Positions 17,533 to 25,693 of a stretch of DNA of 64,000 nucleotides are shown piece by piece. The translations under genes and the position numbers were made by a program. The DNA lies in assembly GCF_900110685.1 (NCBI RefSeq), contig NZ_FOES01000003.1, positions 1 through 64,000 of the forward strand, given 5' to 3'. A model generated the notes under the pieces. The model was not told the DNA's origin and did not search any database. It saw only the letters and a list, made by a program, of their open reading frames with translations. Each line of letters opens with the position of its first letter. Position 1 is the stretch's first letter. The DNA is from Piscibacillus halophilus. GTDB lineage: Bacteria; Bacillota; Bacilli; Bacillales; Alkalibacillaceae.

Positions 17533-18533
17533 TATTTAAAATCTTACTGCAACAGAAATGGACGTTAATTTTATTAATATCCGCCCCAATCTTGTTTATA
17601 ATTATAGGTTACCAATTCATTGATCGAACAACTGACGATATCAAAGTACCAGTTGCTTTAGTAGATCCATATGAACAAAATATTACTGAACAATTGTTAT
17701 CAGATATGTCTACAGATGAGTCGTTTAATATCACCCATGCTACGTCAATCCCAGAAGAGGTATTAGAACGTGGCGAAGTTGAAGCCATTTTTGTTTTACC
17801 TGAAGATTTAGAAGGAAAAATAAGAGCTGGAGAGTTAGAAGGCACCATTCAATGGTATCGTCACGAACGAAGTGTATTTGATGGATTATTTAAAGAACAA
17901 TTAGCTTCAGCCATTATGACGAGGGCTATTCGATCTGAAGCTGCAAACTTAGTCCAACGTTATCAAAGTGATGCGGACTGGAATGAAATATATGAATATG
18001 GGCTTCGATACTTAGAGCCTGAACCGATTTTTCAAATTCAATTTGAATCCGTTCAGCAACAAATCTCGCAAGTTAATCATGATTCCGAAGATTGGTTGTT
18101 GTTCCGTTGGTTGTTCTGGATATTTATTTGGAGTATTTTGGCTTTCTTAACGCAATTATTATTAAACTGGAAAGAACAGAACATATTTGAACGTTTATCA
18201 ACCATCGGACATGCCAATTCTTTACGTAAAGCATGGTTTTTTACATTTTTAGTTTTATTAGCAATTTTAACGGTCTTTACTTCAGTTGGAATTCAAACCT
18301 TGTGGTTGTCTTCATATAACTGGATGACTGTTGCAATCGATGTTGGGATTGTCATTTTTTCATTATTGATCTATTATCTTTTATCATTTGTCATTCAAAA
18401 ACGAGAAACGTTATGGACAATTGCTTTAACTTATGGTGTCTCAGCATCTGTAGTCTTTTTTTTGATTCAATATAACCTATTATCGTTTAACTGGTGGTTT
18501 TCCATCTTCCTTCCAAGCTGGATATTAGTATAA
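17529..18533 (+). CDS. ABC-2 type transporter permease (second of a pair)
   Basis: A 334-aa protein with the same architecture as its upstream neighbour: an N-terminal helix (LILLISAPILFIIIGYQFI), an external domain (about 35-190) and five C-terminal helices. It is somewhat shorter and ends abruptly after the last helix (FLPSWILV), but there is no sign of a frameshift. Start ATG overlaps the previous stop (ATGA). It is followed 15 bp later by the cognate ATPase. Confidence 0.85.
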   Translation: MIFKILLQQKWTLILLISAPILFIIIGYQFIDRTTDDIKVPVALVDPYEQNITEQLLSDMSTDESFNITHATSIPEEVLERGEVEAIFVLPEDLEGKIRAGELEGTIQWYRHERSVFDGLFKEQLASAIMTRAIRSEAANLVQRYQSDADWNEIYEYGLRYLEPEPIFQIQFESVQQQISQVNHDSEDWLLFRWLFWIFIWSILAFLTQLLLNWKEQNIFERLSTIGHANSLRKAWFFTFLVLLAILTVFTSVGIQTLWLSSYNWMTVAIDVGIVIFSLLIYYLLSFVIQKRETLWTIALTYGVSASVVFFLIQYNLLSFNWWFSIFLPSWILV

Positions 18534-18548
18534 ACAGGAGAGATCGTT

Positions 18549-19247
18549 ATGTTAACTCTTGAAAACATCACATATAAAAAAAGAGGACAAACCTTATTGT
18601 CTCAAATTAATGGTGAGATTAACCGAGGAGATTGTGTGACGTTATTTGGACCAAATGGAGCTGGAAAATCAACTCTAATAAAGATTATGGCGGGATTAGT
18701 AAAGCCTTCAAAAGGTAAAAGATCCATTCAACCCGAACACAAAAACCCAATTGGCTATGTTCCACAGCAAACAGCTTTATTTAAAGGGTTAACGGTTCGT
18801 GACCAAATAAAGTATTATCAAAAATTAACTAAACCTAAATCGAATGAATTTATAGACGATATGATTCTCTCGTTAGGCTTAAGTCAAATTTTAAATAAAA
18901 GAATCGAACAATTAAGCGGCGGGATGAAGCGTAAAGTGAACTTAGCTGTAGGAATGGTGCATCAGCCGGAGTTATTGTTGTTGGATGAAGCGTTCGTAGG
19001 AGTTGATTTAGCTGCCAAACATGATATGTTAACGTGGTTAAGAAAATTAAACAATCAAGGGACAACCATCGTTTTTATTACTCACGATTGGTACGTTATC
19101 CAACACTTACAGCCCACAATGTGGGTTTTAGACCATGGGGTTATGATTGATCAAGTCGAATGGGATTCCGTTCCATATTTAAATCTTAATCGACAATCCC
19201 AGGCTCTTCAAAAAATGTTTGATGTCAATATGGGCAGTGTAAGGTGA
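18549..19247 (+). CDS. ABC transporter ATP-binding protein
   Basis: A 232-aa stand-alone ATPase with Walker A GPNGAGKST, signature LSGGMKRKVN, Walker B LLLLDEAFVGVD and switch ITHDW. It is the natural partner of the two upstream ABC-2 permeases. ATG 18549 follows AACAGGAGAGATCGTT. The histidine kinase gene starts only 4 nt downstream, so transporter and two-component system share an operon. Confidence 0.92.
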   Translation: MLTLENITYKKRGQTLLSQINGEINRGDCVTLFGPNGAGKSTLIKIMAGLVKPSKGKRSIQPEHKNPIGYVPQQTALFKGLTVRDQIKYYQKLTKPKSNEFIDDMILSLGLSQILNKRIEQLSGGMKRKVNLAVGMVHQPELLLLDEAFVGVDLAAKHDMLTWLRKLNNQGTTIVFITHDWYVIQHLQPTMWVLDHGVMIDQVEWDSVPYLNLNRQSQALQKMFDVNMGSVR

Positions 19248-19251
19248 TTGA

Positions 19252-20676
19252 ATGGAAGATTATAATAAGGTTTTTACTTTAAAAACCATAGCTGAGGTCC
19301 TAAACCAATCTAACGAAAGGAAGCCAATGCTTCAAAGTGTACTTGAATCATTTTTAAATATTACACACTTTGAGGCAGGGTGGATCTTTCTAGGAGAACA
19401 TGAAATGGAGCTTGTGGCGGATTACGGTTTACCTGAAGCCTTGATCGTCAATGATAAAGAACCAATGTGTGGCAGTGATATGTGCTATTGTTTATCAAGT
19501 TATAAACAGGGGCGATTGGAACAGGCTTTTAGTATTTTAACTTGCAAAAGGTTAGAACAGGCAAATCGAGAAAGTAAATATCATACAGGTGGTTTTACTC
19601 ATCACGCCACTGTCGCATTACAAGATCAGAACAAAAAGTATGGGGTGTTTAATGTCACAGCTCCTAATCGAACACAGTTTCATCAAGATGAACTGGATTT
19701 ATTACAATCCATTGCAGAACAAATCACCTATGCCCTTATAAGAATCGAATTATTTGAAGCGGAAGAAAAACGGGTAAAGCTATTAGAATCCTTACATCAT
19801 ATCTCAACTGAGCTTCGTCAAATCGAAAGCTATGACGATTTAAAACATTTGATCGATCTTACGGTTATTAACTCTTGGATTTTAGGATGTGAGATCCATG
19901 TACATGAGGCTAACCTTAGGTGTGGCAATAAAACCTCATACCAAATCCATATAGATTTACCTACGTTATCAGGAGAAATAATCTTTTTCAGCAATCAAAA
20001 TGTAGATGAACAAGAAACTGAATTCCTTAACTTATTAGCTCAATATATAGAACTAACCATTAAATCAATTCAATTGAAGGAACGGGAACGAAATATCATC
20101 CAAATTCAAGAGCGTGAAGCATTGGCTCAAGATTTACATGACACTGTTAACCAATTATTATATTCTATGACAGCTACGTCCAGTGCTTTAAAAACGATGA
20201 ATCAAGACGAATCATTAAATGAACCGATTCAACTTATTCATTCGTTATCCCAACAAGCGCTTAACGAAATGCGACAATTGATTGAAGACAAACAATCGAA
20301 TTTTATTAAAAAAGGATTAGTTTCAGCTCTTAATCAATATGCTACTCAAATTGGGCTCACTTTAAACTGGTCGACTAAAGGTGTTAAAGACATCCCGGTG
20401 CAAATGGAAGAGGCTTTATATAAAGTAGGTCGAGAAGCGATTCATAACATTTATAAACACGCAAGTGTCCAAAAAGCGAGCTTAAAACTAATTCGAGACC
20501 AAGAGCATATCCAATTTCAAATTCAAGACCATGGTCTTGGTTTTGACACAGACCAAGTTAAAACATCATTTGGATTAGTGGGGATAAAAGATCGAGTTAA
20601 TAAATTAGGTGGAAAGTGTGAAATTCTTTCAAAACCTGAACGAGGAACAAAGATAGACATTACGATTCCTGTTTAA
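19252..20676 (+). CDS. GAF-domain sensor histidine kinase (HisKA_3 family) with a four-cysteine motif
   Basis: A soluble 474-aa kinase: GAF domain (about 20-165), linker, HisKA_3 dimerisation helix with the phospho-accepting His296 (DLHDTVNQ), and a HATPase domain (N-box REAIHNIYKHA, then DHGLGFD and GLVGIKD). The GAF domain carries Cys73, Cys78, Cys80 and Cys98 in a compact cluster. Similar cysteines in the staphylococcal GAF kinase AirS (YhcS) bind a [2Fe-2S] cluster and sense oxygen or redox state, so a redox role is plausible but unproven. There are no membrane helices. Its response regulator follows 16 bp downstream. Confidence 0.9.
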   Translation: MEDYNKVFTLKTIAEVLNQSNERKPMLQSVLESFLNITHFEAGWIFLGEHEMELVADYGLPEALIVNDKEPMCGSDMCYCLSSYKQGRLEQAFSILTCKRLEQANRESKYHTGGFTHHATVALQDQNKKYGVFNVTAPNRTQFHQDELDLLQSIAEQITYALIRIELFEAEEKRVKLLESLHHISTELRQIESYDDLKHLIDLTVINSWILGCEIHVHEANLRCGNKTSYQIHIDLPTLSGEIIFFSNQNVDEQETEFLNLLAQYIELTIKSIQLKERERNIIQIQEREALAQDLHDTVNQLLYSMTATSSALKTMNQDESLNEPIQLIHSLSQQALNEMRQLIEDKQSNFIKKGLVSALNQYATQIGLTLNWSTKGVKDIPVQMEEALYKVGREAIHNIYKHASVQKASLKLIRDQEHIQFQIQDHGLGFDTDQVKTSFGLVGIKDRVNKLGGKCEILSKPERGTKIDITIPV

Positions 20677-20692
20677 AGTCGAGGGGAAAAAT

Positions 20693-21337
20693 ATGATAAA
20701 AGTATTACTGGTTGATGATCATGAAGTGGTTCGAAAAGGACTTATTTATTTTTTAAATACAAAAGATGATATTGAAATAATTGGCGAGGCATCAAACGGT
20801 CAAGAGGCACTAGATATATTAGAACACGATCAGGTTGATGTTTGTGTATTAGACATTCAAATGCCTGAACTGGATGGAATCGACACCATTAAGGAAATTC
20901 AGAAAAAGTCTTCAAAGGTACATATTTTGGTTCTAACAAGCTTTTTAAATGATCAATATGTGATCTCAGCCATTCAAAATGGTGCAAGTGGATATTTATT
21001 AAAAGACTCAGGACCTGAAAAATTACATACTGCTATCCAAAAAGTTTATCACAATGAAGAAATGATTGATGAAAAAGCAGCTGTTCACTTGCTTAAACAT
21101 GTAAAAAAACAGCCGTCTATGTCACAAGAAAAAGAATTATTAAACAGTTTAACGAGACGCGAGACAGAAGTGTTGAAGGAAATCATGAAGGGACATTCCA
21201 ATAAAGAAATTGCAACCCATCTTTTTATAACTGAGAAAACAGTCAAAACACATATATCGAACATATTATCAAAGCTAGACGTTCATGATCGTACCCAAGC
21301 CGCGTTATTCGCAGTTAAGCATTTAGATAACGATTAG
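20693..21337 (+). CDS. NarL/LuxR-family response regulator
   Basis: A 214-aa regulator with a receiver domain (phospho-acceptor Asp54 in CVLDIQMPELDG, acidic pair DD at 8-9, Lys103-region LLKD) and a C-terminal LuxR helix-turn-helix (LTRRETEVLKEIMKGHSNKEIA, split here only in description). It pairs with the GAF kinase directly upstream and most likely controls the ABC operon that contains it. The ribosome site is GAGGGGAAAAAT. The annotation of family is firm; the regulon is unknown. Confidence 0.93.
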   Translation: MIKVLLVDDHEVVRKGLIYFLNTKDDIEIIGEASNGQEALDILEHDQVDVCVLDIQMPELDGIDTIKEIQKKSSKVHILVLTSFLNDQYVISAIQNGASGYLLKDSGPEKLHTAIQKVYHNEEMIDEKAAVHLLKHVKKQPSMSQEKELLNSLTRRETEVLKEIMKGHSNKEIATHLFITEKTVKTHISNILSKLDVHDRTQAALFAVKHLDND

Positions 21338-21359
21338 CACATTTTCCCAACGTTCACTA

Positions 21360-21390
21360 AGCATATTCGATGCCTTATTTTTTCATACTA
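21360..21390 (+). promoter_or_regulatory. Sigma-G promoter of the YhcN-type gene
   Basis: AGCATA (21360-21365) and an exact CATACTA -10 (21384-21390) are separated by 18 bp, a good match to the sigma-G consensus (TGMATA, N17-18, CATACTA). YhcN/YlaJ proteins are known forespore products. Confidence 0.8.
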
Positions 21391-21423
21391 AGGATAAATT
21401 CATGAAGAAAGGAGGCGTCGAAT

Positions 21424-22044
21424 GTGCGTTTTTTATTCTGGATAACTTTAGCCGCGATGCTAACGTTTTTAGGTGCTTGTCAGGGATTGGATGATCAAGG
21501 CTTAAATAACGGAAACAATAATAACGGTGATAATGTTGAGATGATTGACACTGATCGTAATAACGATGGAAATCAGAGACAATATCGTGAGTTATACCGT
21601 CAAGATAATGAAGACAGAATGCGAGAACGTGATAACCGTTTAGATATGATTGATGTTGAGGAAGATCGTGATCAAAGACCAAATGATCGTAATGGTCAAA
21701 ATAATTATGAAGTAGCAAATGAAGCTGCTGAAAAAATTTCAGATGATATGGATGAAATTGATGAAGCTTATGTATTAGCTGGTGAAAACAATGCTTATGT
21801 AGCCGTTACATTAGCAGGTAATAATACAGACGACGAAGTAAGTGATGACATTAAAAAGCAAGTATCAGAAAAAGTAAAAGAAGCAAATGATGATATTGAA
21901 AATGTGTATGTATCAGCAAACCCTCAATTCTTCGATATGGTAAATAACTATGCTGAAGATGTACGTAATGGCGATCCAGTGGAAGGGTTCTTTGAAGAGT
22001 TTAACTCAATGATCGACAGAATCTTCCCTGACTTAGAACGATAA
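21424..22044 (+). CDS. yhcN: YhcN/YlaJ family sporulation lipoprotein
   Basis: The 206-aa protein starts at GTG 21424 behind AAAGGAGGCGTCGAAT. A signal peptide ends in the lipobox FLGACQG. A region rich in Asn, Asp and Arg (about 25-95) is followed by the conserved YhcN/YlaJ domain (about 97-190), with DEAYVLAGENNAYVAVTL and ENVYVSANPQFFDMVNNYA. Family members sit in the inner spore membrane and influence germination or outgrowth. The sigma-G promoter upstream agrees. Confidence 0.88.
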   Translation: MRFLFWITLAAMLTFLGACQGLDDQGLNNGNNNNGDNVEMIDTDRNNDGNQRQYRELYRQDNEDRMRERDNRLDMIDVEEDRDQRPNDRNGQNNYEVANEAAEKISDDMDEIDEAYVLAGENNAYVAVTLAGNNTDDEVSDDIKKQVSEKVKEANDDIENVYVSANPQFFDMVNNYAEDVRNGDPVEGFFEEFNSMIDRIFPDLER

Positions 22045-22060
22045 TATGAATGATAATCAA

Positions 22061-22097
22061 AACTCAGATAAGGTTTTAGCCTTATCTGAGTTTTTTT
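22061..22097 (+). terminator. Terminator of the yhcN-type gene
   Basis: A 13-bp perfect stem (22061-22073 with 22080-22092) with a 6-nt loop runs into a T stretch, 16 bp after the stop codon. Confidence 0.93.
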
Positions 22098-22140
22098 ATG
22101 ATAAAGACATCATATTCTGTATTGAAGGGGGGAGGTTTGT

Positions 22141-23148
22141 ATGGATTATCGTAAGAAATTAGTAACTAAGGAAGAGCTATTAGACATTCACCATAAAGGA
22201 TACCGCAATCGTTATAGCACTTCCCGCGTTACAAATATACAGGTATTAGAAATGTTTGAGCTGGACCAACCACCGACCATTTACTTAAATCAGGAAAACT
22301 CTAAAATTGAAAATGAATATGTCATGGCTCACTGCATGGGGCATATTGAGTTTGTGCAGAACAATTCAATTTTGAAAGGCTTAAGGAAACCACGGCTAAC
22401 CTATGATATGTTGTTTCCATATATACAATTTGATCAATTCGATTTATTTTTAGCAACCATGAGAACACTAGGTTCAACCACTCAAAGCCTTGATTCACGC
22501 TTCATTGCTCCAGTCGATTATTTTCTTTCTAATAAAAAGAATTGGTTTTTAGATTGGCAAAAATGGTTGTTAAAGCTCATAAAGGAAGAAGTGCAGTATT
22601 TTAATGCCATTAAACAAACAAAGTTAATGAATGAAGGTTGGGCTACGTTTATGCAGGCAAATGCACTGCAAAAAATGAATTTAACTTTAAGGGAGAAACT
22701 TGAGGTTGCTCAGTTAGAAGCTCAGTTGCATTATAAGCCTGAAGAGGGTTTGAACTACTACTCACTGGGTCAGGCATTATGGAATGAAGTTCCTAAAGAA
22801 GAACGAATGCGAGTCGTGAAGGAATTTGATGATGTTGGACTTATTGAAAAATATTATACTGAAGCGGTACATCAAGCAGAAAAAATAACTGTTGCGGCAA
22901 ATCGAAAGGTGACGGATGATTATCGGGAGGTTAAAAGGGAATTAATATTATACTTTAAACATCAATCTCCCATTTTTTATGTAGATCAAGAAGTTACCGA
23001 TGAAACAGGTTACGTGACCCTTCGATATCAAAATTCTCCATACCAAATTGAAGCCAATCAAATAAACAAAATTAAAGGCGCACTAGAACAGATTCTCAAA
23101 CTGCCGATTTATATAAAACCACTATACGCACAAAGAGTTTCTAACTAA
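22141..23148 (+). CDS. Short, divergent SpoVR-family protein
   Basis: The 335-aa protein has three SpoVR landmarks: VMAHCMGHIEFVQNN (about 60-75), LMNEGWATFMQAN (about 161-173) and NYYSLGQALWNEV (about 200-212). SpoVR takes part in spore cortex formation and is usually about 450-500 aa, so this version is short. The usual NEGWAxxWH motif lacks its histidine here (MQ in place of WH). ATG 22141 follows AAGGGGGGAGG. It could be a paralogue with a changed role rather than the main SpoVR. Confidence 0.72.
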   Translation: MDYRKKLVTKEELLDIHHKGYRNRYSTSRVTNIQVLEMFELDQPPTIYLNQENSKIENEYVMAHCMGHIEFVQNNSILKGLRKPRLTYDMLFPYIQFDQFDLFLATMRTLGSTTQSLDSRFIAPVDYFLSNKKNWFLDWQKWLLKLIKEEVQYFNAIKQTKLMNEGWATFMQANALQKMNLTLREKLEVAQLEAQLHYKPEEGLNYYSLGQALWNEVPKEERMRVVKEFDDVGLIEKYYTEAVHQAEKITVAANRKVTDDYREVKRELILYFKHQSPIFYVDQEVTDETGYVTLRYQNSPYQIEANQINKIKGALEQILKLPIYIKPLYAQRVSN

Positions 23149-23171
23149 TGTTTAGAAAATTATGTTAATAT
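23146..23171 (+). promoter_or_regulatory. Extended -10 promoter inside a repeated 23-bp element
   Basis: Positions 23146-23168 are identical to 25904-25926. The end of the element forms TGTTAATAT, an extended -10 (TGn-TAATAT). It lies about 35 bp before the Cys-rich pentapeptide gene. Confidence 0.5.
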
Positions 23172-23204
23172 GAAGGTAACTAATGACTTTAGGAAGTGTG
23201 TGTC

Positions 23205-24002
23205 GTGATAAATCGTTTGAAATCAGACTGTCAAAACTGTTTTGCGTTATGTTGTGTAGCCTTACCATATGAAAAATCAGCTGATTTTCCTTTAAATAAG
23301 AATGCTGGAGACGCTTGCCCAAACTTATGTTCAAACAACCTGTGCTCTATTCATGATCAATTAAGAGATCGAGGATTTAGAGGCTGTGTCACCTATGAAT
23401 GTTTTGGGGCTGGCCAGCATGTTTCACAAGTCATTTATAAAGGCAACGATTGGCGAGATGACACCACTAGGGCTGAAGAGATGTTTGCTGGCTTTCCTAT
23501 TGTTCAACAGCTTCATGAAATGCTTTGGTATCTAGAACAAGCCATCACGTTAACAGAAACCGAACCATTTAAAGAGAGTTTAAGAGAAGTTTATGAACAA
23601 ACCGTTGAGCTAACAAAAGAACAGCCTGAAGATATTTTAAACATAGATATTAACTCACATAGAAGTACCGTTAACTCATTATTAATCAAGACAAGTCAAG
23701 TGTATAGAGCAGAATTCACTAATCAAGTCAAAATTAATGAACAAGATTACTTAGGAGCTAATTTAAAAGGGTTAAATTTACAAGGGCAAGATTTTCGTGG
23801 AACATTAATGATGGCTTCAGATTTGAGCCATTCTGATTTGAGTAAATCAGATTTTATTGGTGCTGATTTAAGAGATGCTAAACTATATGGCGCCAAAATA
23901 GGAGATGCACTTTTTCTAACCCAGTCACAAATTAATTCAGCTATCGGTGATCAATCTACTGAGATTCCAAGTTATTTGAAGAGACTAAGACATTGGTTAT
24001 AG
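23205..24002 (+). CDS. Cys-rich pentapeptide-repeat protein
   Basis: The 265-aa protein has an N-terminal cysteine-rich module (DCQNCFALCCVALPYE, then CPNLCSNNLCSIHDQL and CVTYECFG; at least nine Cys in the first 70 residues) of the kind proposed to bind Fe-S or zinc. The C-terminal 60 residues form about eight pentapeptide repeats (A(D/N)L/F types: GANLKGLNLQG, ASDLSHSDLSKSDF), predicting a right-handed quadrilateral beta-helix. GTG 23205 is preferred over GTG 23196 because AGGAAG lies at the right distance. The family recurs in Bacilli and Actinobacteria; its function is not known to me. Confidence 0.82.
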   Translation: MINRLKSDCQNCFALCCVALPYEKSADFPLNKNAGDACPNLCSNNLCSIHDQLRDRGFRGCVTYECFGAGQHVSQVIYKGNDWRDDTTRAEEMFAGFPIVQQLHEMLWYLEQAITLTETEPFKESLREVYEQTVELTKEQPEDILNIDINSHRSTVNSLLIKTSQVYRAEFTNQVKINEQDYLGANLKGLNLQGQDFRGTLMMASDLSHSDLSKSDFIGADLRDAKLYGAKIGDALFLTQSQINSAIGDQSTEIPSYLKRLRHWL

Positions 24003-24158
24003 ATGAAGTTTTCTAGGAAAGAAATAACAGTGGAAAAAACATTTAGGAGTGACCGTGTGAATCAACCTTTACTAAGGGCTGAAGGAATTATAACAACCGA
24101 AGGCCATACAAAAATACTTGTACAATGTGATTTAGACAAGTTAATTGCAAGAAGGTGA
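24003..24158 (+). CDS. Small ORF (51 codons, or 33 from an internal GTG)
   Basis: An open frame begins at the base after the pentapeptide gene stop. A better ribosome site (TTTAGGAG, 7 nt before GTG 24057) favours a 33-residue product starting VNQPLLRAEGIITTEGHTKI. Its last codons run into the first unit of the 21-bp array. It has no recognised family. It could be a small protein or the surviving head of a longer gene lost when the array formed. Confidence 0.35.
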   Translation: MKFSRKEITVEKTFRSDRVNQPLLRAEGIITTEGHTKILVQCDLDKLIARR

Positions 24159-24291
24159 TTTCTACTTGCAAGAATGACAGTTTTATTTGGATAAATATTC
24201 TTTTAATTTGTAAGAAGTAAAAGTCTGTTTGCGAGAATCAAGTTTTTATTTGTAAAAATGTCATACCTACTTACAACAATTAAAAGTGAGA
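24145..24291 (+). repeat. 21-bp phased intergenic array A (TTGCAAGAA type, 7 units)
   Basis: A 9-bp core close to TTGCAAGAA starts at 24145, 24166, 24187, 24208, 24229, 24250 and 24271: every step is exactly 21 bp. Variants are TTGGATAAA, TTGTAAGAA, TTGCGAGAA, TTGTAAAAA and TTACAACAA. The 12-bp spacers do not resemble each other. The array fills the gap between the pentapeptide gene and the convergent lipoprotein gene. Confidence 0.85.
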
Positions 24292-24341
24292 CACACAAAA
24301 GGTATGAACTAGACATTTATTACAATTTATAAAAGTAAAAA

Positions 24342-24374
24342 GATCATCAACTACAAAGCATTTAGCTGATGATC
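24342..24374 (-). terminator. Terminator of the minus-strand lipoprotein gene
   Basis: Arms GATCATCA and TGATGATC (24342-24349, 24367-24374) are followed on the minus strand by TTTTTACTTTT, 14 bp after the stop codon. Confidence 0.75.
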
Positions 24375-24388
24375 CCTCTAAAATACAA

Positions 24389-24955
24389 TCATTTTTGATT
24401 ACTTATAATTTCTTTCGCGAACTCCTTAGCTTCTTCTTCAATATCATTTTCTTCTGCTAAGTATTGAATCATATAGCTAATGCCATCAAAATTTATTCGT
24501 ATGATGACGGCCTCTGTATTTCTTTCAATAAATTGATATTGAACTTCATGTCCATCAATTTCAATAAGATCAGCATCTTTGATTTCCCCACCATCACCTT
24601 TAAAAATAGTGACCATAATAGCGGCTCCATCCATATATAAATCACCATAGATGACTTCTTGACGATTACTTTCTTCCCACTCTTCCAAGGATTTCTCATC
24701 AACTTTTTCATCTTGAGAGATATTATATTCAACTTGAGCATTTATAGGTTCACCTTTAGTAGGTCCGTCATCTTCCGCTTTAGGGTTTGGACCATATTCT
24801 ATGGATACATGACCAATTGGATAGTCTGTTTCAGGTAGATAAGGAGTCACTCCTAAATATTCATTGATCTCTTCACTAATGTCTCCCGATCCACTTGTAC
24901 TTTGACCACACCCAACTAATAAAAATAACATGACAATGAGTATGTACTTCTTCAG
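24389..24955 (-). CDS. Hypothetical secreted lipoprotein
   Basis: A lipoprotein with signal LKKYILIVMLFLLVGCG and lipobox cysteine near residue 16. The mature part is acidic and ends in a small alpha/beta region (VQYQFIERNTEAVIIRINFD, then IEEEAKEFAKEII) reminiscent of DUF4367-like domains; I do not assign a family. The likely start is a rare CTG at 24955, seven bases after an AAGGGGGGG ribosome site; the frame stays open to 25048 but no better start is seen there. Length about 188 aa. Confidence 0.68.
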   Translation of the reverse strand: MKKYILIVMLFLLVGCGQSTSGSGDISEEINEYLGVTPYLPETDYPIGHVSIEYGPNPKAEDDGPTKGEPINAQVEYNISQDEKVDEKSLEEWEESNRQEVIYGDLYMDGAAIMVTIFKGDGGEIKDADLIEIDGHEVQYQFIERNTEAVIIRINFDGISYMIQYLAEENDIEEEAKEFAKEIISNQK

Positions 24956-25101
24956 AAAGATCCCCCCCTTGATAAAAATACTTTCACTCTTTTTAATAAA
25001 TATTTTAAAAATTTTTACGACATGCTCATCATACCAAAAAATATCCATTTTTGATTAAAATCCAAATTTATTTTGCCAAAAATTTAAAAAGAACTTTTCT
25101 A

Positions 25102-25129
25102 GTATATTGTTTCCTGTTGGACATACCAT
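25102..25129 (+). promoter_or_regulatory. Sigma-E-like promoter
   Basis: GTATATT (25102-25108) and CATACCAT (25122-25129) with a 13-bp spacer match the sigma-E consensus (KMATATT, CATACAnT) at six of seven and seven of eight positions. It would place the next gene in the mother cell during sporulation. Confidence 0.5.
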
Positions 25130-25147
25130 TTATTAGGGGGAATCTCT

Positions 25148-25567
25148 GTGAAGAAATTTATAATAGGGTCAACAGTGTTGATAAGCTTTATAGTTATATT
25201 GCCATTTACAGGTGTTGATTCTACTGATGAAACAGAATCATCTCAAAATACTGAACCTATTACATTTGAAGAAGGTGAGACAGAGAAATTAAACGCCATG
25301 ATTGTTGATATTCATAATGAAATACAGAAATTCGATGTTGTAGAAGATATGAGGATAGGGGATATCAAGGAAAACACAAGCGCTATAATTCTAGAAATTA
25401 ATGTATCAACCACCTTAAATAGGGAAAATAGTAGCGAAATGATCTTAGCACAGGAGATCGAAAGAACAATTAAAGATGTGCTGATACAACACGATGAACA
25501 ATTACCCACAATCGATACATATAAAATCTTTTTAAAAGACAAGAACGGGAAAAATTTGATCAATTGA
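25148..25567 (+). CDS. Hypothetical membrane-anchored or secreted protein, possibly sporulation-expressed
   Basis: I do not recognise this 139-aa protein. It starts at GTG 25148 behind TAGGGGGAATCTCT, has an N-terminal hydrophobic segment (about 4-22) usable as signal or anchor, an acidic low-complexity stretch (25-45), and a predicted alpha/beta domain (50-139). The sigma-E-like promoter 19 bp upstream is the only clue to its role. It ends before a strong terminator and is monocistronic. Confidence 0.65.
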   Translation: MKKFIIGSTVLISFIVILPFTGVDSTDETESSQNTEPITFEEGETEKLNAMIVDIHNEIQKFDVVEDMRIGDIKENTSAIILEINVSTTLNRENSSEMILAQEIERTIKDVLIQHDEQLPTIDTYKIFLKDKNGKNLIN

Positions 25568-25580
25568 TTAATAGGTTAAA

Positions 25581-25612
25581 AAACGGACTTAAATATATAA
25601 GTCCGTTTTTTA
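25581..25612 (+). terminator. Terminator after the 139-aa protein gene
   Basis: An 11-bp stem (25581-25591 with 25598-25608) with a 6-nt loop is followed by T's. Confidence 0.88.
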
Positions 25613-25693
25613 GATAAAGTCAGTAAAAATCCACTTATGATAAAATTACCTAATATAAAAGTTTTAGGATAATACAACAGAGGTGAAAGAAAT

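Noticed and set aside
24145-24291. Reading the 21-bp arrays as CRISPRs
   Set aside because: The conserved part is only 9 bp, spacers are 12 bp, cores vary, and no cas gene lies in the window.
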